64,000 nucleotides of DNA from contig JAQFVV010000072.1 of NCBI GenBank assembly GCA_028023455.1, positions 2,748,501 to 2,812,500 of the forward strand. The letters are read 5' to 3'. A program made the position numbers and the translations under genes. Within the stretch, counting starts at the first letter, position 1, and every line of letters starts with the position of its first letter. A model generated the notes under the pieces. That model saw only the letters and a program-made list of their open reading frames with translations, was not told where the DNA came from and did no database searches. Of this stretch, positions 32,581 through 44,247 are shown piece by piece. Source of the stretch: Epiperipatus broadwayi. Taxonomy: Eukaryota > Onychophora > Udeonychophora > Euonychophora > Peripatidae.

Positions 32581-33510
32581 TATTCTCATTTGAGTTAGTT
32601 GTTTAAATTTTACAGTTTGTTAGAATATTTATTTAATCTATGTTAAGCTGTTTGTTTTGTAAAATATTCGTACTTATTACAAATTATTATTAGCTTAATT
32701 AGAACTTATTTATTTTCTCTGTTTCGTAAAATCACTTTATAACTAAAACTTGGTCAGTGAGAGATTAAAAATACTTTTTTCAAAGTTACTTATCAATAAA
32801 AGCGTTCATTTTATTTAAACTTGTCAACGAGTTTTAAAAGTCTGTTATCTTTATAAACATTTCAGAAATGTACTGACATTCCTTTTCTAGGTTTTGTCTT
32901 CAGGTACTTGAGATAATTTTTTTTTTTTTTTGCGATAAATATATTTGTTTTAACACTTTTTCTTTATTATTTATTATCAGCCAGAGACGTTTTTTTTTTT
33001 TAATTTTCGAATCCTCTGGACATTATAGACTCTCCTCCCTTCCTTCATCACTTGATAATATCAGTTTTTAAATCAGCAATTTAAAAATCATGGTTTTATT
33101 GATTTTTTTTTTTGAATTGTTACAACTTTGCAGTGTGAGATGAATTTGAAGTTACTTGGAAGCCATTAAAAATAGTTAAATGGAGAGATGCTGCAAGTAC
33201 TAAACAATTTTACCGTTTCCTAAACTTTTAAACTTGGTTGACCAAGTATATAATAATAAATAATTTATATATCAAAATATTAAAAAATAATTTATATATC
33301 TATATATTTAAAAAAAAACATTTATTATAAGATATAAACGGAATTAATAATAAAAAATATCATAAGAAAATGTAGTAATATATACACACACACACTCATA
33401 TATATATATGCTTAGGTATTTTAGCTACATTTAAAAATCCTTGCAGAGCAGAGATAATGTCTATGATTAGAATCTGGAAGACAATCCTCTTCAAAAGATA
33501 GATTTTTTTT
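32581..33510. other. No recognisable feature
   Basis: A+T-rich with T-runs (32917-32931, 32990-33001) and a TA/CA microsatellite (33379-33412). Confidence 0.45.
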
Positions 33511-33680
33511 TTTTACTCAGATATTGGTCAGTAAATGGGTATCTAGTAAGGTTAGAAAACTAATCAAACTGTCATCACTCAGCAAGTCTAGTGAGTCCTT
33601 CCTTCACCTTCCCGCTGCGAGATCCATTAGAGAGGTTTTTGCTCTACACTGGGCTGATTATTTAAAAGTTGTTTTTAGCT
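33510..33680 (+). repeat. Dispersed repeat shared with 49845-49960
   Basis: The block GAGATCCATTAGAGAGGTTTTTGCTCTACACTGGGCT resembles 49900-49940 (GAAGGCTGTTGGAGAGATC, then TTTGCTTTGCATTGGGCT), with similar flanks. It may be the 3' body of a SINE whose tRNA-like head (GGGTTCGAATTTGG) is present at 49680 in the other copy. Confidence 0.4.
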
Positions 33681-34194
33681 TTTTGATTGTTTTTTTGTCA
33701 AATGCATGTTTAGATAGTTTAGATAAAAGTTACAACCAAGTGATAACCCTATATCATCAGTAATAAATCGTAGCGCTGCTTGACATTCTCATAGTATAAC
33801 CTATTCAATCAATTTTATAGCTACATCATAAACATTACTCATTTATAAAGTAGGTAAAAATAAATAATAAGATAAAAGTATCAATGTGTACATAGAGAAT
33901 TGATCTGTTATAGCACTTTTGTAAAAGGATAGTAAGATGAACTATCTTATATCTCTGGGAGAGTATGTAGTGAATCCATTGGATGCATATAGATTATTTT
34001 TCTGCATCCAGAATCTTTTTTCTTTGATCCAAATTCAGAGTCATAGAAATGTACACATTTTTCAAATTGCCAGAGAGGGAGTTTTTGCCATTCATCATTG
34101 ACAGATCATAATTCTGATGTAATATATTTTTTTTAAATTTGAATTTACATTTTTCTTTATAAAAAAATCATTAAATTAAATATAATTAATAATA
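33681..34194. other. No recognisable feature
   Basis: A+T-rich, no coding or repeat signal noticed. Confidence 0.4.
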
Positions 34195-34290
34195 GCATTC
34201 AAATTAGCACAGAAGTACTGAAAAATTCCAGCAAGCTATATGTAAACTAACTGTCAGCAAATGTAAATATAGAATGAGCTTACACACTTT
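34195..34290 (+). repeat. Dispersed repeat shared with 35385-35480
   Basis: ACTGAAAAATTCCAGCAAGC, then TATATGTAAACTAACTGTCAGCA here and ACTGAAAACCTCTAGTGAGC, then TATATGTGAACTAACTGTCAGCA at 35408-35450. The second copy continues into an inverted arm (GCTTGCTGGGAGGTTTTAGT), so it forms a hairpin. Confidence 0.7.
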
Positions 34291-34310
34291 AGTTTTAATC
34301 TTTTATAACA

Positions 34311-34940
34311 GTGGTCAGGAACCTCCAGCCCATAGGCCAAGTCCAATCCTCAAACACTCTCAATACAACCTCCAGACATTTTCATAAATGTATATAAAAT
34401 GAACCTGTATATACCTTCTATTTAAGATGTATATTGTGTCAGGGCAAATATTGAATTAAGAATTAAGTAAAATAAAATATTCATTTTCTCAACTACATCT
34501 TTTTCTCTCTCCAATCTTAGTTGTAGTTCATTCTATTAGAGGACCAATATTTCAACAAATTATTTACATAATGTAATCTATCTGATTTTGGATTATATCT
34601 ATGATGTTAAGAGCATTTTTGTTTGTTTTTAAAGTGATATCCGCAGATGAACGTATAACTAGCAAAAATAAAACTCAATTCATTTTGTTAGTGTTATTTT
34701 GCCATTTAATTTTTTTTATTAGGATAGCTACACAGAATAAGGTTGATGTTTAAAAATTTATGCAAATGAACCAAAACATTCTATGATAGTAAGTTCTTTC
34801 AAAGAATTCTAAACCATTTTCTAAAGGAAAGTTCATAAAAGATTACATCCTAGCTGCTATAGAATTAACATGTCCAGAATATATAAAAAAATTTGAGAAT
34901 ATATGTCGCAAAGATAGGTTCAAGGCTACTGGGAAAAATT
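34311..34940 (+). pseudogene. hAT transposon relic with transposase N-terminal fragment
   Basis: 34311 starts CAGTGGTCAGGAACCTCCAG, then CCCATAGGCCAAG, a typical hAT end of the CAGgGGTC-GGAACC type. At about 34810-34930 the plus strand reads KPFSKGKFIKDYILAAIELT, then CPEYIKKFENICRK. This matches the segment K-p-f--G-f-k---l--a-e--cP of hAT transposases related to GTF2IRD2/SCAND3-type proteins, just before their RNase-H-like catalytic domain. The frame stops soon after, and the catalytic part and the other end were not found. Confidence 0.65.
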
Positions 34941-35384
34941 GTCATTAAATATGGAACAGTCATTAATAATGATTTTATTTTTAATTCACAATAAAAAAAT
35001 TATAGCCCTTCTTTAAAAGGGGAAAGTAGAAATTGGTTTGTCAGTTGAAAAGATTATTCACTCTTAATGATTAGAGATAAATTAATTAAATTTTTGATCA
35101 AATATAGTAGGCTAACTTTTAAACTGATAGTTTTGTGTGACTCACAAATGAGATTAATGATATTTAAATAGTCCTTGGCAGAAAAAAGGGTTCCCACAAT
35201 GGGTACATAAGCATACTTATACACAGAGTGTGATTTATATATAAAAATATAATTTCAAAACAACTATAAGCTTTTCTAAAATCACTATAATTAATCAAAA
35301 GGAAAAACTGAACTTCATATTTAAAAACCTCTTAATATTTAATTAATCTTCAGGTAAGTAAATTTAACTTTTTGATAACTCAAA

Positions 35385-35480
35385 TATAGATGAAATTATG
35401 CAGAATTACTGAAAACCTCTAGTGAGCTATATGTGAACTAACTGTCAGCATCTAGCTTGCTGGGAGGTTTTAGTACTTTC
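35385..35480 (+). repeat. Hairpin repeat related to 34195-34290
   Basis: See 34195-34290. Here the arms AAACCTCTAGTGAGC and GCTTGCTGGGAGGTTT are inverted around TATATGTGAACTAACTGTCAG. Confidence 0.65.
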
Positions 35481-35875
35481 ATATTAATTTCATTTATACT
35501 CATGCTATCAAAAAGTTGTATTTAATAATAATTATCATATCCTTCTTTCTCTTTTTTAATTCTCAAACTTCTTGAATACAATAACTGTTTTGTTTTGTCT
35601 GTTTATTTTTCATTTCACTTCAAGAAGAGAATATTTTCCCTGCAACTTTCTAGTTTTAAACCACCAACCATAACTTCTGCTTTTACATCTCTATATTTAT
35701 TATAAAGTCCCATTTTAGTCAATAATAATAAAAATCATCGTTAGGAAGCTAGACATAATTCTCTTTTTTTGTAGTAAACTCAATAAGAGATTTACTGATA
35801 TTCATAACTTTCTCCTTAAGAGAATTTCATGTTTTGGTAACATAGAAATCTTGAAAATTTAAAATAATAACAATT
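35481..35875. other. No recognisable feature
   Basis: A+T-rich sequence before the composite PLE. Confidence 0.4.
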
Positions 35876-35891
35876 TGAGTGTTTAATAATT
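35876..35891. repeat. Left 16-bp target duplication of composite PLE
   Basis: TGAGTGTTTAATAATT is repeated exactly at 40365-40380, 4.47 kb away, at the borders of PLE sequence on both sides. Confidence 0.88.
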
Positions 35892-36135
35892 AAACATCAC
35901 ATGATCACACACTTTATGCTTACACAAGCTGTTTACACAGAAGCAATATTCTCCATACAGTAGCACCACTCAGGGCAAGCCAGAGTGATCAATGGATGCA
36001 GAAAGATTTTGCATAAAATCCCTATCTAGTGCTTTTTCATCCAATATCCCCAGGTTAGTTTCTAGCTTGTGAATTTCATTAGTGAGAAGCCTTGAATTTG
36101 AGATCTAGGAGTATTGCTCTCAAATCTAAGACTCA
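35892..36135 (-). repeat. Family-A terminal unit of composite PLE, 3' end (A5)
   Basis: Minus-strand terminal unit ending in the rc of AAACATCACATGATCAC. The ribozyme position (about 36041-36100) reads CTAATGA with GAAA retained, so the core is mutated. It follows the PLE tail (36140-36270), which shows that family A is the 3' terminus of this PLE and not a separate SINE. Confidence 0.75.
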
Positions 36136-36867
36136 CCTTTCTTATTGCATTGCCAAGTGTATATAATATAATATTAAATCATCCATGCACCTTATAACTG
36201 GTTCACAATACTTCAATTACCACCCTTTTTTACAGTTTTGATTGCCCCAGCAATCTTCATAACTACAATATAATATAAATATATAAATATAAATATACAT
36301 GAACATATAATTTATATACATTATATGTATATAATTCATATATGACACACACATAATTATATACATATACAATTACATACATATAACCATATGTATACAA
36401 CTTATATACATTCTATATATACATCTTATAATCATCATTTATTTATTATCTTTTAACTATTATATATTATATATTTTACCCCTTTTTACATTCTATATTT
36501 ATCATTTAAAATTTCCTAGAATCATATATATTTTATTTTTTATTTTACTCTTTTAAATATTTAATTCTAACTTAATAATTTTTATATTTTACATTATTAT
36601 TATTATTCATTTTATTAACAATCAATATTTATAATTTATTTATTCAATTATTTATAATTTACTTTAATCTATAATATTATTATCATAAACATGTTTTTAT
36701 CTACCTTTCTTTTTATAACTTCAAAACTCAAATGATAAATTCAAATTTTCAAAAATTACACTTACATTTTTATCAGATTCCTCTTTAAATTTTACATTTA
36801 TAGTATTAGCAGCTCCCTCTTTCTATTTTCTATATAACTAAATTCTTCAATTTTTTATTTTATTTCA

Positions 36868-37470
36868 TATCAAAATTTTTTTCAGGCCCAAATCTCTATT
36901 TAAAACTGGCTTAATATTATTAATATAAATAGCGTATTTTATTTTCCTATCCCTTTTATTATCTGTAACTTGTATCATCCTTATACAATCCTTATCAAAG
37001 TCATGACCTGTTTCTAATTTATGTAACTAAAACAGTGATTTTTTTATCATACTTATGTTGTAATAGTGTCCTATGCATTAAATTTTTTGTTTCTTCTACA
37101 TAATTTACTTTTAGACTATTATTTTGACATATTTTGCAATTAATCTCATATATTCCATTTATTTCATTATCTGAATTTTTATCATAAATACTAATATACT
37201 TATTTTCTAAAATACTAATCATATTTTTTCCCTTTTATTTACTACTTTAACATTTAATACATTACTAAATTATTTATTAATCTTATCTATAACTTTGTTT
37301 AAACTTTTAACTACATAATTATTTCTTGTCTTTATATCTATATAATTAATTTTACTATTACTTCTTTCTTCTTTATTGTTATTTATATATTATATCTTAT
37401 GCTCTATTAATCTAATATTGTCATTTATAAATTTATTTGGATAATCATTATTTATAAATTCTTCTTTAAT
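36868..37470 (-). pseudogene. Penelope GIY-YIG endonuclease domain (minus copy)
   Basis: Minus-strand frame: linker with NNDYP-like sequence, ISILENKYISIYDK, then GIYEINCKICQNN (the GIY motif plus the C-x2-C zinc-finger-like insertion typical of PLEs). Next comes LKVNYVEETKNLMHRTLLQH, where the YIG motif reads YVE and the catalytic R and H positions are kept. The frame stops at 37019, and the C-terminal tail continues in other frames (ETG..FDKDRIR-like). In active PLEs this domain nicks the target for reverse transcription. Frameshifts and the altered YIG glycine make this copy non-functional. Confidence 0.8.
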
Positions 37471-37477
37471 TATTGTT

Positions 37478-37909
37478 CAAGTAAAGAAGATTATGTTAAA
37501 CAAATAGATTTAATTAAAGAAGAACTTAGAAATAATGATTATCCATGTAAATTTATAAATGACAATATTAGATTAATAAAGAATAAGATAGAATATATAA
37601 ATAATAATAAAAAAAAGTAATAGTAAAGTTAATTATATAGGTATAAAGACAGGAAATAATTATGTAGTTAAAAATTTAAATAAAGTTATAGGTAAAATTA
37701 ATAAAAAATTTGATAATGCATTAAATGTTAAAGTAGTAAATAAAAAAAATACGATTAGTATTTTAGAAAATAAGTATATTAGTATTTATAATAAAAATTC
37801 AGATAATGAATTAAATTGAATATATAAGATTAATTGTAAAAAGTGTCAAATTAATAATCTAAAAGTAAATTATGTAGGAGAAACAAAAAATTCAATATAT
37901 AAAAGATTA
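37478..37909 (+). pseudogene. Penelope GIY-YIG endonuclease domain (plus copy)
   Basis: Plus-strand frames: EELRNNDYPCKFINDNI, INKKFDNALNVKVVNK, ISILENKYISIYNK, then IYKINCKKCQINN and NYVGETKNSIYKRL. GIY lost its glycine to a TGA, while YVGETKNS keeps the YIG-type motif. The domain is cut at 37909 by the nested insertion. Its C-terminal continuation resumes at about 39340 with HKLETGCEFDKDRIRLMQ (39380-39430), then PVFNRDLGLKN (39490-39520). Confidence 0.8.
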
Positions 37910-38749
37910 AACCACTAAACATCACATGATCATCATTTCTTATGCTTGCACATAACTATTATTAAAACAGGCAAAAATCTTCATACAGTAGTGCCACTCA
38001 ATGCCAGTAAAAGTAATCAATGGATGCCAGAAGGCTTGTGCATAAAATCCCCATCTAGTGCCTACTCATCCAATATATCCAGACTAGTTTCTGGCTAGTG
38101 GCCTTTGTAAGTGAAAAGCCTTAAAACTGAGAGCACAGCACCTAGATCTTAGGATCTAATGTAACCTTCCAGCAGCCACCTATTATCTCTAGTTAATTAC
38201 AAAACTATGAGAATAAAATTGAAAACAATATTTTCAATCTAAGCTCAATAGCTTATATAGTTATATGGGTCTAAACTCAGTTCAGTACCCATACATTTTT
38301 ATATTTTTTGGTTCTTTAATAATCATAGTCATCACTATCCTATTATACAGGATTGGTCTTAAACCACTAAACATCACATGACCACTATTTCTTATGCTTA
38401 CTCTTATAATAACTCTGGCTGACACTGAGTGGCACTACTGTGTGGAGTTTTTCCAGTTTTAGTAACAGCTATGTGTAAGCATAAGAAATGGTGATCATGT
38501 GATGTTTAGCAGTTTAACACCAATCCTGCCTAATAGGATAGTAATGGCTATGGTTACTAAAAAACCAAAGATAACAAAATATATGGGTACTGAACTGGTT
38601 CAGACTCATATAACTATATAAGCTATTGAGGTTAGATTGAAAATATTATTGTGTTTTCAATTTTATTTTTCAGTTTTGTAGTTAAGTAGTGATAAAGGGT
38701 GGCTGCTGGAGGATTGCATTAGATCATAAAATCTAGGTGCAGTGCTCTC

Positions 38750-38815
38750 AGATTCATGGCTCCTCACTGATGAAGGCCACAAACCAGAAACTAATCTAGG
38801 GATATTGTGTGAGTA
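38750..38815 (+). ncRNA. Hammerhead ribozyme, family A, mutated (multimer unit 2)
   Basis: CTGATGA (38767-38773) and GAAA are intact. Stem II is weakened (GGC-CACAA-ACC) and the cleavage triplet reads AUC with a disrupted stem III. Activity is uncertain. Confidence 0.55.
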
Positions 38816-39170
38816 GGCACTAGGTGGTGATTTTATGCACAAGCCTTCTGGAATCCATTGATTACTCTTGCTGGCAATGAGTAGCACTATGGCATGGAGA
38901 GTTTTGCATGTTTTAATAACAGTTATGTGCAAGCATAAGGAATGGTGATCATGTGATGTTGTGATTTAATGCCAATCCTGATTAATAGGATAGTGGTGGC
39001 TATGGCTATTAAAGAACCAAAGACACCAAAATATATGGGTACTGAACTGAGTTCAGACCCATATAAATATTTAAGCTATTGAGCTTAGATTGAAAATAGT
39101 ATTGTGTTTTCATTCTCACAGTTTTGTAGTTAAGTAGAGATAAGAAAAAATCTAGGTGAAGTGCTCTCAG

Positions 39171-39229
39171 ATCCAAGGCTTCTCTCTGATGAAGGCCACA
39201 AAACAGAAATTAGTCTGGGAATATTGGAT
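39171..39229 (+). ncRNA. Hammerhead ribozyme, family A, mutated (multimer unit 3)
   Basis: Outer stem I AUCCAA/UUGGAU is perfect. The core CTGATGA (39186-39192), GAAA and GUC are present. Stem II is poor (GGC/AAC), and stem III has a U-G pair. It lies about 420 bp downstream of the previous ribozyme, so co-transcription and cleavage would give unit-length RNA if both were active. Confidence 0.6.
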
Positions 39230-40099
39230 GACTAGGCACTAGATAGGGATTTTATGCACAAGTTTTCTGGTATACATTGATTACCCTGGCTGGCACTTAA
39301 TGGCATTACTGTTGCCTGCTTTAATATATATTATTACAACATAAATATGATTAAACTTCACTGATATATTTACATAAATTAGAAACAGGATGTGAGTTTG
39401 ATAAGGATCGTATAAGGCTGATGCAATTTACAGATAATAAAAGGGATAGGAAAATAAAATAGGCTATTTATATTAGTAATATTAAGCCAGTTTTTAATAG
39501 AGATTTGGGCCTGAAAAATTTTTTGATATAAAATAAAAAATTGAAACATTTAGTTATATGAAAAATAGGAAGAGGGAGCTGCTAATAATATAAATGTAAA
39601 ATTTAAAGAGGGAGCACTAAAAATATAACTGTAATTTTTTGAAAATTTCAATTTAGCAGTTGAGTTTTGAAGATATAAAAAGAAAGGTAGATAAAAATAT
39701 GTTTAAGATAATAATGTTATACCTTAAAGTAAATTGTAAATAATTGAATGAATAAATTATAAATATTGATTGATAATAAAGTGAAGAATAATAATGAAAA
39801 ATATAAAACATTTTAAGTTAGAGTTAAATATTTAAAAGAGTAAAATAAAAATAGAATATATATGATTATAGGAGATTTTAAATGATAAACATAAAATGTA
39901 AAAAAGGGTAAAATATATAATATATAATATTTAAAGGGTAATAAATAATAGATGATTATAAGATGTATGTATAGAATGTATGGTTATATGTATTTAATTT
40001 TATGTGTATATAATTATGTATATATGTGTGTATATGAATTATATACATATAATGGGTGTATGCATATATATATATGTTCATATATTTGTATTATGTTGT

Positions 40100-40364
40100 A
40101 GTTCTGAAGAAGATTGCTGAGGAAATCAAAACTGTAAAAGAGGGTGATATTTAAAGCATTGTGAACCAGTGATAAAGTGCATGGATGATTTAATATTACA
40201 TTAAATCCAAGACTTCTCATTGATAACAGCCACAAGCTAGAAAATAGTCTAGGCATATTGTATGAGTAGGCACTAGATAGAAATTTTATGCACAAACCAT
40301 TCTTCATCCATTGGTTACTCTGGCTTGCACTGAATGGCACTCTGTATGAAGAGTTTTGGCTCTG
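40100..40364 (+). repeat. PLE tail and truncated terminal unit (A7)
   Basis: TTCTGAAGAAGATTGCTGAGG (40103 on) matches the tail motif elsewhere. The terminal unit follows, with a decayed ribozyme core (TTGATAACAGCC, then AGAAAATAGTC). It ends at GAGTTTTGGCTCTG, just before the right 16-bp duplication. Confidence 0.75.
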
Positions 40365-40380
40365 TGAGTGTTTAATAATT
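40365..40380. repeat. Right 16-bp target duplication of composite PLE
   Basis: TGAGTGTTTAATAATT, identical to 35876-35891. Confidence 0.88.
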
Positions 40381-40945
40381 GAGAAAATTTGGTGTATATA
40401 GTAGATGTTCTTTAAAAACATATTGAGAATATGATTGGAAAAAAATATATTTCTTAATACAACCATATTTTTTTGTATTTTGACTCCTGACCATGGATCC
40501 ATCTATATTCCTTTATAGTAATTTTTCACACTAAACAATAGTCAGTCCATATGTTGTAAAAAAAATCAATAACAGCACATTATTTGGTCTACTTCATCAT
40601 CACCACTATGCCCAACAACTTTTAGCTAAACACCATTGTATTGCCTACAAGTGCAATAAACTCCAAAAGTTATCTTTTAATAATACGGCTGTACTGATGT
40701 TTCCATAATGGACTAAATGCTTCTTCTTTTTTAATTTACTGGAGAGGAGGGTATGCAGTAATAAATGAGTATTGGCAGAATTGTACAAGTCAAATTGTAA
40801 CACCAGGCTTTCATTGATTCATTAAAGAATTCCAAGAATATAAATTATTTAGACTTTATCATCCTCCTCTCATTGGTTGATCTACTACCTTCCTCCCTAA
40901 TATAGTAACCCACTATATGTTCTTTTAATTTTTTCCTCTAGAAGA
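40381..40945. other. No recognisable feature
   Basis: A+T-rich; nothing coding noticed. Confidence 0.4.
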
Positions 40946-40947
40946 CA

Positions 40948-42065
40948 AATATATCACATGACTACCATTTCTTGTTTTTGCACAAGCTATTAAAATATTA
41001 GCAGCTCTCTATATACAGCAATGATACCCAGTGCAGGCCATACTAATTAATATATGCCAGAAGGTTTGTGCATTTGAATCTTTAACAATTGCCAGAATCT
41101 TTAACAATTGCCTACTCAAGTATTAACCAGACTAGCTTATGGCTATTGAGGAGCCTTGAATCTGAGAGCAATGCAACTAGATCTTTGGACTTAATGCACC
41201 CCCCCCCATCCACCAGTAATTATTTTTACCTATTTAGTCAATTATAAAGTAATTAACCCCAACTGAAAACACAACGTTTTTAACCCAGGCTAATTCACCT
41301 GTATAATCATATAGATATGACCCCACTTCAGTAAACTTTGGTATATTTGGTTTTTTTTAAAAATCAAAGACACCAATATCTTTTGGTTAGGATTGGTGTT
41401 AAACTATTAAAGCATCACGTGCTCTTCAATTCTTTGCATAAGCTATTAAAATAATACCAACCCTCTCTATACAATAGTGCTACCCATTGCAAACTATCAT
41501 AATCAATATATATAAGAAGGCTTGTGCATTTAAATCCCTAATTAAATGCCTACTCATCCAATATCGCCAGATTAGTTTCTAGCTTATGCCATAAACCTTC
41601 TGGCATCTATTGATTATTATAGCTTGCACTAGGTAGGCACTACTGTAGGGAAATAGTGTTTCTATTTTAATAGCTTGCACAAGAATAAGTGGTGGTAACA
41701 TGATGTTTTAATGGTTTAATACCAAATCTAGCCAATGTATGTTGGTGACTAGTCACAAAAGTATATACATACTGAATTGTTTTCAGATATGTATGACTAT
41801 ATAGGTGAATTAATGCATTTTTCAGTTCGGCCTCATTATTTTATAGTTGACTAAGTAGGTAGAGAGTAATTTCTGGAGGGATACATTGGATCCAAAGATC
41901 TACATTGCTCTCAAATTCAAGGCTTCTCTCTGATGACATCCATAAACTAAAAACCAAGTCTGAAGATTTTGGATGGGTAGGCATTAGACAGGGATTTGAG
42001 TGCACAAAAGTTCTGGATTTATTGATCACTGTAGCTTACCCTAGGTGACACTACTGTATGGTGAA
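40948..42065. mobile_element. Older multimer of a diverged family-A subfamily
   Basis: Minus unit (40948-41400), short palindromic hairpin unit (about 41400-41705, ribozyme segments largely lost), then plus unit (41706-42065). All blocks of the family-A unit can be followed (GCAGGCCATACTAATTAATA, TTGGTGTTAAACTATTAAAG, ATGATGTTTTAATGG, GACACTACTGTATGG) but with many substitutions. The plus unit keeps CTGATGA at 41930-41936 but has AAAA for GAAA. The order minus unit / hairpin / plus unit repeats that of 37910-39322. Confidence 0.7.
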
Positions 42066-44245
42066 TGCTTACAAGCAGAGAGGATACAAATAATGAAGTT
42101 GTGGGAGAATAAATATAAACAAAAGTGTTTATACAGAAAATGGGTTTTTGGATTTTTATGCTGGGTTTGGAAAAAGGTAAGAGGGATTTAGATATAAAGG
42201 CCATAAATTGGACAAAGATGATGTTGTGGAAATGGTATGGAACAGGGTAGAGAAGAATATGGGAAAATTTAGGGTGGAAATGGAAAGGAAAGGTGGCTAA
42301 TAGTATAGTGGCTGAGAGATTCCTGACTTCAATAAAGGAAAAGCCATAGTGCATTGTTACTATTTAAAACAAATTTTCTAAGAACAACACATAGGCCTTA
42401 ATTTCTTGGTCATGGATACTGCCCTCCATTAAGTCTTGAAAAGTTTGTATCAAGTTTGAATGTTCAATGTAGTTAGATTTTAGGAAATATCACTTCCTCT
42501 TGCTTTAAACTATTATGAATAATACCTTTTCTATTGATTCAATGAATAATCTACCAATAACAATATTCTACTCAAACTGGGTGAGACAAGTCAGTTTTTG
42601 ACCAAACTTTCCATATTTCTTTTTGTGATAGTTGGGGGAATCCCTAAACAAAGTTACCAAAATATATAATCTATGCCGAAGTGAAAATCCTGTTTCATAT
42701 CCAATTTCAAACTGATTCAATAGTGATTGTGCTGTCTTGAGCAAATCTCAAAATTAACTACTGCCATTTTTCTAATTCTATCCCTATCATTTTTTTTATT
42801 CATCAAGAGTGTTAGATAGAACAATGATAAAGAAGAGTTAAAGAATGGAAATGTCTGTGTGCAAATACTAATACCATGATCATAATTACTTTGTGAAAAT
42901 GATGGATGATATTAAAGATTCATGAAACTGAGCCTTACGTTAATTTAAGTATCTGAAGACAATGGGAAAAATAGGAAGACAGACAAGACCGTTTATTTTA
43001 GATCAGTGCCTAGATTTTGATATCATGCTATGATCCTACAAGCAGTAGGAGGTACTCTTTGTTTAGCACTGTTTATTTGTTGTTTACATTTTAATTCTCA
43101 TATCTGAAATTCATTCCACTATCTTCCACCAGAGTACAGTACCCAACACATTAAATATTTTAATGTTTTTGTATTTACATTCTCAGAACATTTTCTGGCT
43201 TTCGGGTTTACTTCTATTTTAAATAAGTAATATTTATATGGTAAGTTAAAAGATTTACTATGGTACATACAGTTTTGTACTGAATTAATAAAAGAAACAT
43301 TTTCTGATAAAAACTAAAGCACGTGCATAGCTCTAATAAGCTTTATTGATAAATGCCGCAAGAGAAAGCATTTCAAAAATCTTTATCTAGAAATAATCTT
43401 TATTGTGAGACCAGTTTCATGCTTTTGGTATCTATCAGTGATGTACTAGGATATTTCAGGCACCGGAGTCCATAATGCCAATTCAAAGTTAATTTTTAAG
43501 TAGACAATCTGAAAATTTCAGATACCTATTTGTATTCAAACCCAGCTATCCAACTTAAATAGTTATATAAGGCTGAGAATTCTTCAGCCATATTATATAT
43601 TAATAGTCTTATTAATATAACATTGATTAAGCCTGAAATGTAACATGATATATGACATTTTTAGTTACACAAATGTTGTGATGAATACTAAACATTTGCA
43701 TTAATTATTGCACATATTCTGTTGAATTTTGCAGCAATTAAATGACTTCTAGAGGCTTACTAAACTGTGAAAAAGCTAAAATTATTTGAAAGATAATAAT
43801 AGACAGTGATTATTCACTGATTATTTTAAAATGGCTCTTGGGCTGAGTCATAGAAAACATACAGCTTAATTCTTAAAACCATATTTGACTGTGTGGATTA
43901 CAAATTAAATCATTATTTTTTTCTTTCATGATAAAATTTATTATTTAGTAAAATTTATGACATATCCATTTTGGTTTCATTTTCTTGCATAGAGGAAGCA
44001 TCTGTGGACAGAACTACTGGAGAATCTTGCTGCATATTTTGAATATGTTTCAGAAGTTCTCGTTTCTTTTTACCACTCAGCTGAATGTTAGCTTTTGTAT
44101 TAGTTCATCTTTTTTGTGCTTTGTCATTAAGTCTTGATCCACAATTTTGATAAGTCTATGCTTTTTTAAGAGGTTTTCTTAATGGCTTACTTTCTTTACA
44201 CACATTTTGACACAGTTTTTGCATACCCATTTTCAAAATAACCAA
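42066..44245. other. No recognisable gene
   Basis: A somewhat less A+T-rich stretch with a 111-codon minus frame (42354-42019) rich in S, F and H, without family resemblance. 42360-42880 could be an old repeat, but no domain was recognised on either strand. Confidence 0.35.
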
Positions 44246-44247
44246 AG

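Larger units (their letters stand above)
37910..39322 (-). mobile_element. Nested multimer of family-A terminal units
   Basis: Inserted into the plus endonuclease copy. Order: a minus unit (37910-38360), a short palindrome (38361-38512, two inverted 3' ends facing each other), then two head-to-tail plus units (38513-38962 and about 38963-39322) with a period of about 452 bp. Each unit has a block CAATCCTG...GGATAG, a GGGTACTGAACT..GTTCAGA block, a hammerhead region and the GATCATGTGATGTT end. The right end stops at GTTGCCTGCTTT, the usual family-A 5' junction. An imperfect duplication (AATATATAAAAGATTA versus AATATATATTATTA) may flank it. No coding sequence. Confidence 0.75.
35892..40364 (-). 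mobile_element. Composite Penelope-like element: inverted dimer with nested insertion
   Basis: The left half, minus orientation (37472 to 35892), carries the linker, the GIY-YIG endonuclease domain, an A/T-rich tail, and a terminal unit ending in the constant GATGTTTA-type end. The right half (37510-37909 plus 39323-40364) is the same sequence inverted, interrupted by a nested family-A multimer (37910-39322). The two halves meet at a 37-bp spacer (37473-37509). One 16-bp duplication flanks the whole. The right half stops at GAAGAGTTTTGGCTCTG, the same 5' junction region seen in the small family-A foldbacks. No RT domain is present, so both halves are 5'-truncated. Without the nest, the insertion is about 3.06 kb. 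Confidence 0.85.

Noticed and set aside
37019-37222. Independent 67-codon gene
   Set aside because: It is the GIY-YIG part of a broken Penelope element, matched by the inverted copy at 37478-37909.
38663-40502. Minus-strand frames of 89 and 162 codons
   Set aside because: They run antisense through family-A terminal units and the PLE tail, and contain the translated unit (SNQWMPEGLCIKS-like) seen at every family-A copy. No selection for coding is apparent.
42019-42354. 111-codon minus-strand frame as a host exon
   Set aside because: No domain, no splice-site context that could be argued, and skewed S/F/H composition. Left as unassigned.
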